27,806 nucleotides of DNA from an uncultured Eubacteriales bacterium (GCA_902790885.1 CADATR010000017.1:1-27806), one strand, 5' to 3'; shown: positions 1 through 7,390, counted from the stretch's first letter. A program made the numbers and translations. Notes: generated by a model from the sequence alone, not told the origin.

Positions 1-777
1 GTCTGTCATCTCGAGGTGACCTTCAAGACCGCAGAGCTCGCAGACAGCATGGTTTGTGCCAGGGAAAATGTAGAAGTTGTTGCCGTGGCAGTGCGGGCAT
101 CCGCCTTCCTCACCCTTCCAGAGATCCAGATTCTCGGAACCCGGGATCATGACATTGTTGTCGATGATATACTGAGCAGCTTCAACAAGGTTTCTGCCGA
201 TTTCCTTCATGCGCTCTACCTTGTCGTCCTGCATGATAACATCCTTGCTCCAGGAGAAGTAATCGTTGTTGATTACCTTCCAGCCAGGGGACAGGGACAG
301 CATTGCATGGTCTGTCTCTACGCGGCATGCCCAGTCAGAACCGCCGATACCAACATACGAAGTAGCCTTCTGTCTGAAGTAACGAGGATTCAGGCCTTCC
401 TTGCCCTGTTCTTTAAGCTTTCCGTCGAGCATCATGAGCATACCTGTATCGTGTCCAGGACCCATTCTGTCGCACATAATGTGGAAGAGTCCGGATCCGC
501 CGGATTCATAGATAGGATCTACTACGAGCAGACCGTCAGCCTCTACCATCTTCTCATAGAGAGCCTTGTAATCGTCTTTTCTTGTGCAGATCATGCCCTT
601 GCCCATTACGAGTCCTCTGGAGCAGGCTACGCAGCCTGTGCATGTCTGGAGATCCCAGTCAAAGAGATGGATGAATTCGATCTCAGCACCGAGCTTCTGG
701 CACTCTTCGAGAGCGACTCTGCACATTGTGTCATTGTTACCGTTCTTAGTTCCCAGTGAAATTCCCAGAATCTTCAT
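1..777 (-). CDS. Iron-sulfur flavoprotein-like NAD(P)H-dependent reductase with C-terminal zinc ribbon (3' end cut by window)
   Basis: The frame is open from an ATG at 777 to the window edge (259 codons), behind a GGAGGG ribosome site. The N-terminus has the flavodoxin-like FMN reductase pattern: a phosphate-binding loop around residues 5-16 (GISLGTKNGNND) and a second cofactor loop near DPIYESGGSG. Between them is a compact Cys cluster, C46-x2-C49-x2-C52-x11-C64. In the iron-sulfur flavoprotein (Isf) family such a cluster binds a 4Fe-4S centre. A second Cys set, CPHC (227-230) and CELC (246-249), looks like a rubredoxin or zinc-ribbon module added at the C-terminus. The family transfers electrons through FMN; the substrate here cannot be told. 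It lies downstream of a small membrane protein and a LysR gene on the same strand and may be their target. The end of the protein is not visible. Confidence 0.8.
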   Translation of the reverse strand, partial: MKILGISLGTKNGNNDTMCRVALEECQKLGAEIEFIHLFDWDLQTCTGCVACSRGLVMGKGMICTRKDDYKALYEKMVEADGLLVVDPIYESGGSGLFHIMCDRMGPGHDTGMLMMLDGKLKEQGKEGLNPRYFRQKATSYVGIGGSDWACRVETDHAMLSLSPGWKVINNDYFSWSKDVIMQDDKVERMKEIGRNLVEAAQYIIDNNVMIPGSENLDLWKGEEGGCPHCHGNNFYIFPGTNHAVCELCGLEGHLEMTD

Positions 778-854
778 ATTGTTTTCCCTCCTGCAATATG
801 TGTTCTACAAACTATCTGAAGATATTGTTTGAAACAACTTACTCTGACTGATTT

Positions 855-879
855 ATTATATCAATGTCAGTACATTGAT
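855..879 (-). promoter_or_regulatory. Candidate promoter -10 with overlapping inverted repeat upstream of the flavoprotein gene
   Basis: On the minus strand a TATAAT (855-860) overlaps by one base a perfect inverted repeat with 8-bp arms (860-867 and 872-879, ATCAATGT/ACATTGAT) and a 4-base centre. No good -35 is present. The repeat has no following T-run, so an operator over the promoter is likelier than a terminator. It sits between the membrane-protein gene and the flavoprotein start at 777. The regulator is unknown. Confidence 0.4.
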
Positions 880-901
880 TTCTAAAGAATTTGTGTATTT
901 T

Positions 902-1350
902 TTATTTGTGCTCAGGGCCGCCCGGCATCTGTGGAGCAGGCTCGTTGCAGATAGCTCTTGACCACTTGTCAGCGAAATTGTTCCAGAAGAACGCGATGAT
1001 GGTCCGAAAGCGAAGTTTCCGCCTGCAGCCATTCCTACAGCTGTCATGATGAGATCGAGTATTACGCAGAACACAGCTGCAACTACAACATTCAGAAGGA
1101 TTCCGAACTTTAGTGTTCCAGGCTGTGAATGCTTTGCAGCAAATGCGAAGCCCCATCTTTCAGCGTGGATGAAGTTTACAAAGAATGTAACTACGTAAGC
1201 AAGGCACGCCATTCTGATGTAGTTAGGCCCGTTAAGGCTGCCAGGTGCGTCGATGTTTGAAAGTGCCAGAGCTACAAGTGTGATAACAAGGCTCAGCGGC
1301 AGGTCCATGATAAGTGCATATACTGCTGTCAATTTTGCGCTTTTCTGCAT
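902..1350 (-). pseudogene. Small integral membrane protein, frameshifted near its 3' end
   Basis: The best start is the ATG at 1350, since a GGAGGGAG lies 10-12 bases upstream; the in-frame ATG at 1380 has no ribosome site. Three hydrophobic helices are visible (about residues 8-31, 44-63, 82-108), with HAERWGF between the second and third. After Gly116 (near 1001-1005) the reading frame becomes arginine/serine-rich and runs on to 856. The next frame continues naturally as TIIAFFWNNFADKW and ends PGGPEHK with a TAA at 902-904. Adding one base in the GGACC at about 1001-1005 would restore a protein of about 149 residues. Either the gene is broken or the base was lost in sequencing. I do not recognise the family. 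Its position between a LysR regulator and a flavoprotein gene suggests a membrane partner or transporter-like role, which is inference. Confidence 0.65.
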
Positions 1351-1393
1351 TTTCTTTTTCTCCCTCCAGGTTTTTTTCATAAATAAAAAGCAG

Positions 1394-1422
1394 ATTATAT
1401 CTTGTTAAATATTTTACAAGTA
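1394..1422 (-). promoter_or_regulatory. Candidate activator-dependent promoter of the membrane-protein gene
   Basis: A perfect TATAAT is read on the minus strand at 1394-1399, 43 bases before the ATG at 1350. The hexamer 17 bp further upstream (TACTTG, 1417-1422) is a poor -35. A strong -10 with a poor -35 is common for promoters that need an activator, and a LysR gene and a palindrome lie just upstream. Confidence 0.4.
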
Positions 1423-1455
1423 TAGTCCTGCTTTGTATAATTGCTAATACAGTTC

Positions 1456-1483
1456 AGGTTCATAACCATATGGTTATGAACCT
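1456..1483. promoter_or_regulatory. Perfect 28-bp palindrome, candidate LysR operator
   Basis: Bases 1456-1469 (AGGTTCATAACCAT) are followed at once by their exact reverse complement at 1470-1483. The palindrome begins 13 bases after the LysR stop codon and its centre is about 80 bp upstream of the predicted start of transcription of the membrane-protein gene. On the minus strand no T-run follows, so it is not a normal intrinsic terminator for the LysR gene. A binding site for the neighbouring LysR dimer or tetramer is the simplest reading. Confidence 0.5.
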
Positions 1484-1496
1484 TTATTTGCAAGGG

Positions 1497-2414
1497 TTAC
1501 AGCCTGTGAGCATCGTCCTTGTTTTTGTGTGTTTTTACAATGTCTGATAATATTTTTTCCATTGCCAGCACATTATCGTTATCTTTTGTCCGAAGACGCG
1601 CCACAGCGATAATATCATGCGCGTTGAACGGGATCCATCTGATGTCATCAGCGTTCTTTGCCCATACCCATTCATCACCTATCATGACTCCCATATTGTT
1701 TCTGACGCAGGTCACTGTAGACTCGTGGTTCTTTACGAATCTGAGCTTTGGTATGAATCCGTATGGCCTTGTATAGTTGGATATGGCATCTATGATCATC
1801 TTATCCACTATCTCCCACGGAGCGATGAAGAGGTCGCTGCTGAAGTCCTTGAGAGTAAGCTCTCCCGGCTCCTTATTTGCCAGCGGATGGCTTGCAGCGA
1901 ACAGCAGTATCTTCTGAATTTCTGCGGCATCGATACATTCGAATTCGCTGTACATTTTAACGCTGTTCTGTATCGTAACAACTATGTCAAGGGTGTCTGT
2001 CAGCAGTCCTGTAGCCAGCTCTTTTACACCGCAGCAATTTATGACGACCTCCGATTCCGGAAATGCCTCTTTATATCTCTTCATCATCGGCGGAATGATG
2101 TCGAACAGATCCCAGCCCTCAAGGAATCCGACTCTTATGACAGCATTGCTTTTGCCTGTGATGCGCTCTGCCCTCAGCCTGGTGTTTATGAATTCAGCTT
2201 TATATTTGCTGAAAAGGTCAAAATACAGTCTTCCCTCCTCGGTCAGTTCGGTCCCCTGGTTATTGCGCTTAAATAGCTTGCATCCGAGTTCTTTTTCGAG
2301 CTGTGAGATCTGGCGCGAGATGGCCGGCTGGGATACATAGAGCTCCTCAGAAGTCTTTGTGAAGCTTAGATTTGTGGCTACAGCCATGAAATAATCCAGC
2401 TGAAGGTCATTCAT
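1497..2414 (-). CDS. LysR family transcriptional regulator
   Basis: The 305 residues are typical of the family. A winged helix-turn-helix occupies about residues 3-62 (NLSFTKTSEELYVSQPAIS, then QISQLEKELGCKLFKR), followed by a substrate-binding-like effector domain from about residue 92 (VIRVGFLEGWDLFDIIPPMM). LysR proteins bind DNA as tetramers and activate or repress nearby genes in response to a small ligand; the ligand here is unknown. The ATG at 2414 lies inside the last codons of ruvX (8-base overlap), so the regulator is probably co-transcribed from the alaS/ireB/ruvX unit. The two genes downstream on the same strand, and the palindrome at 1456-1483, are the likely targets. Regulator and targets point the same way, unlike the divergent layout usual for LysR genes. 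Confidence 0.9.
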   Translation of the reverse strand: MNDLQLDYFMAVATNLSFTKTSEELYVSQPAISRQISQLEKELGCKLFKRNNQGTELTEEGRLYFDLFSKYKAEFINTRLRAERITGKSNAVIRVGFLEGWDLFDIIPPMMKRYKEAFPESEVVINCCGVKELATGLLTDTLDIVVTIQNSVKMYSEFECIDAAEIQKILLFAASHPLANKEPGELTLKDFSSDLFIAPWEIVDKMIIDAISNYTRPYGFIPKLRFVKNHESTVTCVRNNMGVMIGDEWVWAKNADDIRWIPFNAHDIIAVARLRTKDNDNVLAMEKILSDIVKTHKNKDDAHRL

Positions 2415-2859
2415 TGCTGCCCTCCTTTGCAGGCATCCTGTCGAGATATCTCTGAAGTATGACGATAGCGGCCTGACGGTCTATTATCTTTTTACGGTCT
2501 TCTCTGCTCATGTTAGCTTCTATCAGCACCTCTTCGGCTTCGACCGTAGAATATCTTTCGTCCTGCCACTCTATCTTTACCTTTGAAAGCGGGCCCGAAC
2601 TTCTGAGCTTGTTTTCAAGCATGGTGCGGAAGTCTCTCACTTTCTGCGTCTGCACGGAATCTTCTCCGTCGAGGCTTAGAGGCAGACCTATGACTACAGT
2701 CTCGCATCCGTACTCTCTGATATAATCGATAACCTTGCCGGTGTCCTTTCTTATGCCCACTCTTTCGATGGTAGTTACTCCGGTCGCGATAACGCCAAGA
2801 GGGTCGCTTACCGCGACCCCCACTGTTTTGGTTCCTACATCAAGTCCGAGAATCCTCAT
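2407..2859 (-). CDS. ruvX: RuvX/YqgF, putative pre-16S rRNA nuclease (Holliday junction resolvase fold)
   Basis: The protein has 150 residues, the normal family length. It shows the RNase H-like first strand DVGTKTVGVAVSDP (from Asp6), the central VVIGLPLSLDGEDS loop, WQDERYST and the C-terminal IIDRQAAIVILQRYLD helix. In E. coli YqgF matures the 5' end of 16S rRNA. The ATG shares a base with the ireB stop (TAATG), and the 3' end overlaps the LysR start by 8 bases. The order alaS-ireB-ruvX is the classical Firmicutes arrangement. Confidence 0.95.
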   Translation of the reverse strand: MRILGLDVGTKTVGVAVSDPLGVIATGVTTIERVGIRKDTGKVIDYIREYGCETVVIGLPLSLDGEDSVQTQKVRDFRTMLENKLRSSGPLSKVKIEWQDERYSTVEAEEVLIEANMSREDRKKIIDRQAAIVILQRYLDRMPAKEGSNE

Positions 2860-3113
2860 TATTTTTTGTCCAGATCGAGATAATTGACAAGTATCTCTTC
2901 GAGAAGCTCATCTCTGTCGATCTTGAGAATGAGGTTTCTGGCATTATTATGGCTTGTGATATATGAAGGATCCCCCGATGTAAGATATCCTACGATCTGA
3001 TCGATGGCATTGTAGCCGCGATCCGTAAGAGCCGAATAGATCTCAATAAGAGCTTCCTTCTTATTGAGCTGGCTGTCCTTGAATCCTTCGAACATGATAG
3101 TATTTTTGCTCAT
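2859..3113 (-). CDS. ireB: IreB family regulatory phosphoprotein (DUF965, YrzL)
   Basis: This 84-residue protein matches the IreB family over its whole length: an N-terminal NTIMFEGF segment with a candidate phosphorylated threonine, then IYSALTDRGYNAIDQIVGYLTSGDPSYITSHNNAR, and an acidic end. In Enterococcus faecalis IreB is a small negative regulator of cephalosporin resistance, phosphorylated by the Ser/Thr kinase IreK. An AAGGAGG site lies 6 bases before the ATG. It follows alaS by 22 bases and is coupled to ruvX by a TAATG overlap. Its connection to a PASTA kinase cannot be tested here because no kinase gene is in the window. Confidence 0.92.
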   Translation of the reverse strand: MSKNTIMFEGFKDSQLNKKEALIEIYSALTDRGYNAIDQIVGYLTSGDPSYITSHNNARNLILKIDRDELLEEILVNYLDLDKK

Positions 3114-3135
3114 TTTATGCCTCCTTACTATCCCT

Positions 3136-5751
3136 CTAGCCCGCTATAAGTTCCTCTGCCTTTGCGAATGCCGCATCTACCTTTGAAGGATCTTTTGCGC
3201 CGGCCTGAGCCATATTGGCTTTTCCGCCGCCGCCTCCTCCTGCCGCTGCAGCGATCTCCTTGATAAGCTTGCCTGCATGCCAGCCCTTGCCAATGAGATC
3301 TTCACTGACAGATACGATGAATGTGACTTTTCCGCCGTTAACAGCGGCCAGAACAAGTATGACACCGTCTGCCTTTGCCTTGACAGCATCTGATATGCTC
3401 CTGAGCTGTTCGATATCAGCATCATCATATTTCAGAGTGATAAGCTTTACGCCGTTAACGTCCTTTGCTGAAGATATTATATCATCAACAGAGCTGCTTA
3501 TCCTGTCTGACTTAATAGATTTAATGGTTGATTCAAGAGCCTTGATATCCGCCATTACCTGAGCTGCCTTTCTGGTAAGATCAGACTCGCTCGACTTGAG
3601 AGATGCAGCTACCGTGCTGATCACAGCTTCCTTATTTTCGAGATAGCTGATCACCTTCGAACCGGTTATGGCCTCGATACGTCTTACGCCTGCAGCTATG
3701 CCGCTTTCGCTTATGATCTTGAATCCGCCCACCTTTCCGGTGTTGTCGATATGTGTGCCGCCGCAGAACTCGATGCTGTAATCGCCCATGCTGACGACTC
3801 TTACTATATCGCCGTACTTTTCGCCGAAAATAGCCATTGCTCCAAGCTTCTTGGCTTCTTCGATAGGCATCTCTTCCATCTTGATCGGCAGGTATTCGTC
3901 GACCTTTTCGTTAACGATCTCTTCTACCCTGCGTATCTCCTCAGCTGTCATAGGCTGGAAGTGGTTGAAGTCGAATCTCAGGTAGTTGTCATCGACATAT
4001 GAACCGGCCTGCATTACGTGGTCGCCCAGAACATCTCTGAGTGCCTGCTGCATCAGATGTGTTGCGGAGTGACCTCTTGCGATCTGATGTCTTCTGATCG
4101 AATCGATCTCAAGACCGGCCTCATCGCCCGGCTTGATGCGCATCACCAGTCCGGTGTCCTGAGGATCTATGACATGAAGGTATATGCCGTTTTCCTTTAC
4201 TACATCGACTACACGCAGCTCATCACCGTCATGCTTAACGATACCTGTATCGAATACCTGTCCGCCGCTCGTGGCGTAGAACGGTGTCGACTCGAAAATG
4301 ATGAACTTGCGGTTCTCATCGTAGTCACCGGTGTAGAGCACTTTGGATACGGCCTTTTCTTCAGTATATCCAAGGAACTCAGTCGGCTCAAAGTGGCTGT
4401 ACTCGGAAGCGTCTCTCCACGCGTCGCCCTCAGTATCTCTCTGGTTCGCTCTGGCGAGCTCTTTCTGAGCGTTCATCTTTTCGGTGAAGCCGTCTACATC
4501 GACAGTCTTTCCCTTCTCTTCGAGTATCTCCTGTGTGACCTCGAGAGGGAATCCGTATGTATCATACAGCTTGAACGCGTGGTCTCCGGAGAGTACGGAA
4601 GAGCCTTCAGCATCCATCTCCTCCATGTAGGAGTCAAGGATCTCAACGCCTCTGTCAAGAGTCTTTGCGAAGTTGTCCTCTTCTATCTTGATGATCTTCA
4701 TGATGTAATCATGATTCTCAACGAGCTCTGGATAAGCTGCACCTGATGTGGTCACTACGCTTTCAGCGAGCTCTACAAGCGGATTAGCCTGTGTGATGCC
4801 CAGAAGCTTGCAGTGCCTTGCGGCCCTTCTTATTATCCTCTTGAGGATGTATCCTCTGCCTTCGTTGCTCGGAAGCACGCCGTCTCCAATCATGAAGGTC
4901 ATCGATCTCAGGTGGTCTGTGATGATCCTTACGCTTACATCGACGCTGTGGTTTCCGGCCTGATACTCAACGCCGGCCATGTCTGTGATCGAATCCCTGA
5001 TGTATTTGACAGTATCTACATCAAAGATCGAATCCACACCCTGAAGGATGCACGCGAGTCTTTCGAGACCCATTCCTGTATCGATGTTAGGATGCGCGAG
5101 CTTCGGATATGATCCGTCTTCCTGTTTGTCGAACTGTGTGAATACGTGGTTCCAGAACTCAAGGTATCTGTCGCATTCGCAGCCCGGCTTGCAGTCAGGC
5201 TTGCCGCAGCCCCACTCAGGACCTCTGTCGAAGTAGATCTCCGAGCACGGTCCGCATGGACCGAGTCCTATCTCCCAGAAGTTATCGTCCTTGCCGAGGC
5301 GGACTATCCTCTCCTCTGGCATTCCGATAACATCGCGCCATATCTCATAGGCTTCATCGTCATTCTCATAAATGGTAGCCCAGAGCTTCTCTTTAGGCAT
5401 CTCGAGCCACTCCGTGCAGAATTCCCAGCCCCACTGAAGGGATTCCTTCTTGAAGTAATCTCCGAAACTGAAGTTTCCGAGCATTTCAAAGAAAGTGCCA
5501 TGGCGGGCTGTCTTTCCTACGTTTTCAATATCGTTGGTCCTGATGCACTTCTGGCATGTCGTCATCCTCTTTTTAGGAGGAGTCTCAGTGCCGGCGAAAT
5601 ACGGCTTGAGAGGCGCCATACCCGAATTGATGATCAGAAGGCTTTTATCATTGCGAGGGATAAGCGAAGCGGAGCCGCCCGGATAGTGGCCCTTGCTTAC
5701 GAAGAAATCCCTGAACATATCTCTGACTTCATTTACTCCGAGGTTTTTCAT
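3136..5751 (-). CDS. alaS: Alanyl-tRNA synthetase
   Basis: At 871 residues this is a full-length class II synthetase that charges tRNA-Ala in the cytoplasm. The aminoacylation core is N-terminal (FFVSKGH, TCQKCIRTNDIENVGKTARH, then GLGPCGPCSEIYFD and TGMGLERL). The editing domain carries the zinc-ligand motifs HSATHLMQQAL and CGGTHIDNTG. The C-Ala domain ends with a run of six glycines (GGGGGGKANMAQAGA), as is usual for AlaRS. The insert WGCGKPDCKPGCECDRYLEFWN is the Cys-rich version seen in many Clostridia. The ATG follows AAGGAG by 7 bases. I see no T-box leader; the promoter is an extended -10 just upstream. Confidence 0.97.
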   Translation of the reverse strand: MKNLGVNEVRDMFRDFFVSKGHYPGGSASLIPRNDKSLLIINSGMAPLKPYFAGTETPPKKRMTTCQKCIRTNDIENVGKTARHGTFFEMLGNFSFGDYFKKESLQWGWEFCTEWLEMPKEKLWATIYENDDEAYEIWRDVIGMPEERIVRLGKDDNFWEIGLGPCGPCSEIYFDRGPEWGCGKPDCKPGCECDRYLEFWNHVFTQFDKQEDGSYPKLAHPNIDTGMGLERLACILQGVDSIFDVDTVKYIRDSITDMAGVEYQAGNHSVDVSVRIITDHLRSMTFMIGDGVLPSNEGRGYILKRIIRRAARHCKLLGITQANPLVELAESVVTTSGAAYPELVENHDYIMKIIKIEEDNFAKTLDRGVEILDSYMEEMDAEGSSVLSGDHAFKLYDTYGFPLEVTQEILEEKGKTVDVDGFTEKMNAQKELARANQRDTEGDAWRDASEYSHFEPTEFLGYTEEKAVSKVLYTGDYDENRKFIIFESTPFYATSGGQVFDTGIVKHDGDELRVVDVVKENGIYLHVIDPQDTGLVMRIKPGDEAGLEIDSIRRHQIARGHSATHLMQQALRDVLGDHVMQAGSYVDDNYLRFDFNHFQPMTAEEIRRVEEIVNEKVDEYLPIKMEEMPIEEAKKLGAMAIFGEKYGDIVRVVSMGDYSIEFCGGTHIDNTGKVGGFKIISESGIAAGVRRIEAITGSKVISYLENKEAVISTVAASLKSSESDLTRKAAQVMADIKALESTIKSIKSDRISSSVDDIISSAKDVNGVKLITLKYDDADIEQLRSISDAVKAKADGVILVLAAVNGGKVTFIVSVSEDLIGKGWHAGKLIKEIAAAAGGGGGGKANMAQAGAKDPSKVDAAFAKAEELIAG

Positions 5752-5781
5752 ATATATCTCCTTGTCCGAAAATTTCCATTA

Positions 5782-5790
5782 ATTATAGCA
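5782..5790 (-). promoter_or_regulatory. Extended -10 promoter of alaS
   Basis: Minus-strand TGCTATAAT (5782-5790) is an extended -10 element. It lies immediately after the stop of the DUF896 gene and about 30 bases before the alaS ATG. No clear -35 is present. The leader would be only about 24 bases, too short for a T-box. Confidence 0.5.
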
Positions 5791-5793
5791 TTT

Positions 5794-5994
5794 TCAGCAT
5801 ATAAATTCATCACTTCTTTGCGGTGATTCTTCAACTATCTCAATGGATTCGAGCGTCACCCTGAAGTCCGCTCTTATTTCGGCCAGAAATTCCATTCTCA
5901 GGATCCTCTGCTCTTCTTTTTCGGCATCTGTAAGACCTTCGCCCTTTGACTTATGTGCCAGTTCGTTTATCCTGTCGATCTTTTCCTTTTCCAT
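5794..5994 (-). CDS. DUF896 family protein (YnzC-like)
   Basis: The 66 residues match the DUF896 pattern: KIDRINELAHKSKGEGLTDAEKEEQ, a short helical hairpin, then ILRMEFLAEIRADFRVTLESIEIVE. In Bacillus subtilis YnzC belongs to the SOS-controlled yneA-yneB-ynzC operon, but its molecular role is not known. Here it sits between a Spo0A_C-type gene and alaS, with no visible LexA box. The ribosome site (AAAGG, about 11 bases before the ATG) is weak, so expression may be low or dependent on readthrough. Confidence 0.85.
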   Translation of the reverse strand: MEKEKIDRINELAHKSKGEGLTDAEKEEQRILRMEFLAEIRADFRVTLESIEIVEESPQRSDEFIC

Positions 5995-6023
5995 TGTCTG
6001 TTCTGCCTTTCAATTAAAATGTG

Positions 6024-6049
6024 ACAGAATAAACTCTATCAGAATAGAG
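6024..6049 (-). terminator. Weak terminator-like hairpin after the Spo0A_C gene
   Basis: On the minus strand a 6-bp stem (CTCTAT/ATAGAG, 6034-6049) with a 4-base loop is followed by TTTATTCTGT. The stem is AT-rich and short and the T-run is broken, so termination would be partial at best. Confidence 0.3.
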
Positions 6050-6061
6050 CGCCTGTTTCAA

Positions 6062-6598
6062 TCATACGCTCAACTCTTTCAGCAGTCTGCTGCTTACTTC
6101 CTGTACAGCTTTCAGAAGAAACTTCTTGCTTGTCACCTTCCCCTCAAAGCTGTTCAGAATGCATTTTCTTTCAGGATAACACGTCCGGCACTTTTTATGA
6201 GCTGATGCTACAGCATTCCTGATGTTGTGTTCCACCTTGGACAGGCTCATATGATGCTTCTCAGCGATATACGGGTACACTTCTTTCACCAGGCATACAT
6301 CGAGGCTCTTTCTGTCTATTATGATGCAGATGGCGTCTCTCAGGTAAGTGTAGCCCCTGCTTTTGACGTTTATGCAGTTCTCATCAAGAACTGCATTAAT
6401 GGTTTTCAACAGTTTTATGTCACGCAGATAAGTATCCTTATCGGCGGTGCGGGCAGGATTGAACGCATAGAAATAGTTGCCCTGTATGTATTCGTGTCCG
6501 AAAGGACTGAATCCCGCTCTTACATAACTATTGAATTCGTTAAGTTCTTTAACCAGATCTCTCATGATCTTTGTTTCAGATTGCGTGATACCGTACAT
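6062..6598 (-). CDS. Stand-alone Spo0A C-terminal (DNA-binding) domain protein
   Basis: Of 178 residues, about 60-170 align by eye with the effector domain of Spo0A: GYTYLRDAICIII (82-94), LVKEVYPYIAEKHHMSLSKVEHNIRNAV (103-130) and the terminal SKKFLLKAVQEV helix. This domain recognises 0A boxes (TGTCGAA-like) in spore formers. No receiver domain is present: the first 55 residues lack the acidic pocket and phospho-aspartate, and there is no room for the usual 120-residue receiver. It is therefore not Spo0A itself but a relative without phosphorelay input. An AGAAGGAG lies 9 bases before the ATG. It follows comEA by 25 bases and is probably co-transcribed. The four cysteines at 75, 137, 140 and 146 include a CRTCYPERKC cluster that could bind metal, which is speculative. 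Confidence 0.75.
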   Translation of the reverse strand: MYGITQSETKIMRDLVKELNEFNSYVRAGFSPFGHEYIQGNYFYAFNPARTADKDTYLRDIKLLKTINAVLDENCINVKSRGYTYLRDAICIIIDRKSLDVCLVKEVYPYIAEKHHMSLSKVEHNIRNAVASAHKKCRTCYPERKCILNSFEGKVTSKKFLLKAVQEVSSRLLKELSV

Positions 6599-6623
6599 TT
6601 TGACTAACTCCTTCTAACAACTT

Positions 6624-7274
6624 TCAAACTGTTATGTTGTCTTTGATCTTTTCGTAGATCTTGCTCCCTATCCCATCGACAGACATAATGTCCTCTTTGC
6701 TCCTGAAAGCCCTCGTTGTTCTGTACTGTATTATCCTTTCAGCTATCGCGTCGCCTATACCGTTAAGCGTCTTGAGTTCATCAGCAGAAGCGCTGTTAAT
6801 ATTTACCAGACCGTTTCCCGCCTCTGTGAATCCCGCAGACGCTGACGACAGGTTATCATCGGCTGCTGCAATGTCACTTCCTTTCTCAGGTATTATTATC
6901 TTTTGTCCGTCTTCAACAAACGACGCCCTGTTTACATGGTCTGTATCAGCATCTTCAGACAAACCTCCGGCCATGTCTATGACCTCGAATAGTCTTGTGC
7001 CTTTTGAGACCTCGTAAACGCCCGGCTTCTCCACCGCTCCTCCAATGTCGACATAGAAAAGCTGAAGCCGGCCGCTGCCGTCTTCACTGAGTTCGGTTTC
7101 TTCCGCAGTCTCGGCAGACTCGATCGTGATGTCTGCCTTGCTGTCTTCGTGTATCCTCAGTATCACGGCAATGAGCAGTATCATTACAATGGAAAGGATC
7201 CTGACAACTGTTTTTTTGTCACTGATCAGACTTTCAAGAGCATCCCTTATTCTTTGTGAAACGTTATCTGCCAT
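6624..7274 (-). CDS. comEA: ComEA family DNA-binding competence protein (SLBB + helix-hairpin-helix)
   Basis: The 216-residue protein has one N-terminal membrane segment (about 23-40), an acidic linker, an SLBB domain (about 73-130, VDIGGAVEKPGVYEV, GTRLFEVIDMAGG) and a double helix-hairpin-helix at the end (about 156-215, VNINSASADELKTLNGIG and VDGIGSKIYEKI). ComEA binds double-stranded DNA outside the membrane and passes it to the ComEC channel during natural transformation. Neither comEC nor comEB is next to it in this window. It has its own promoter and the site GGAGAGGAG 9 bases before the ATG. Some bacteria carry comEA-like genes without being transformable, so competence is not proven. 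Confidence 0.9.
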   Translation of the reverse strand: MADNVSQRIRDALESLISDKKTVVRILSIVMILLIAVILRIHEDSKADITIESAETAEETELSEDGSGRLQLFYVDIGGAVEKPGVYEVSKGTRLFEVIDMAGGLSEDADTDHVNRASFVEDGQKIIIPEKGSDIAAADDNLSSASAGFTEAGNGLVNINSASADELKTLNGIGDAIAERIIQYRTTRAFRSKEDIMSVDGIGSKIYEKIKDNITV

Positions 7275-7304
7275 CAGCTGCAGCTCCTCTCCTATGATGC
7301 TCTT

Positions 7305-7333
7305 ATTATAAGGATAGTCCTCTTTACGGACAA
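7305..7333 (-). promoter_or_regulatory. Promoter of comEA
   Basis: Minus strand: -35 TTGTCC (7328-7333), 17-bp spacer, -10 TATAAT (7305-7310). It lies 31 bases before the comEA ATG and just after the obgE terminator. Confidence 0.65.
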
Positions 7334-7390
7334 ATCAGCCCGAAAACTCCGAAAATGAATGAATTTAAACAAAAACCGACCTTAAAGCAA

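Noticed and set aside
16..759. Plus-strand ORF of 247 codons
   Set aside because: It is the shadow of the flavoprotein gene on the minus strand, which has conserved motifs and a ribosome site.
1456..1483. Palindrome read as a terminator of the LysR gene
   Set aside because: No T-run follows on the minus strand and there is no proper loop; an operator explains it better.
4018..4746. Plus-strand ORF of 242 codons inside alaS
   Set aside because: The minus strand encodes conserved AlaRS here, and the plus frame shows no recognisable domain or start signal.
5752..5793. T-box leader before alaS
   Set aside because: Only about 24 leader bases fit between promoter and start, far too few.
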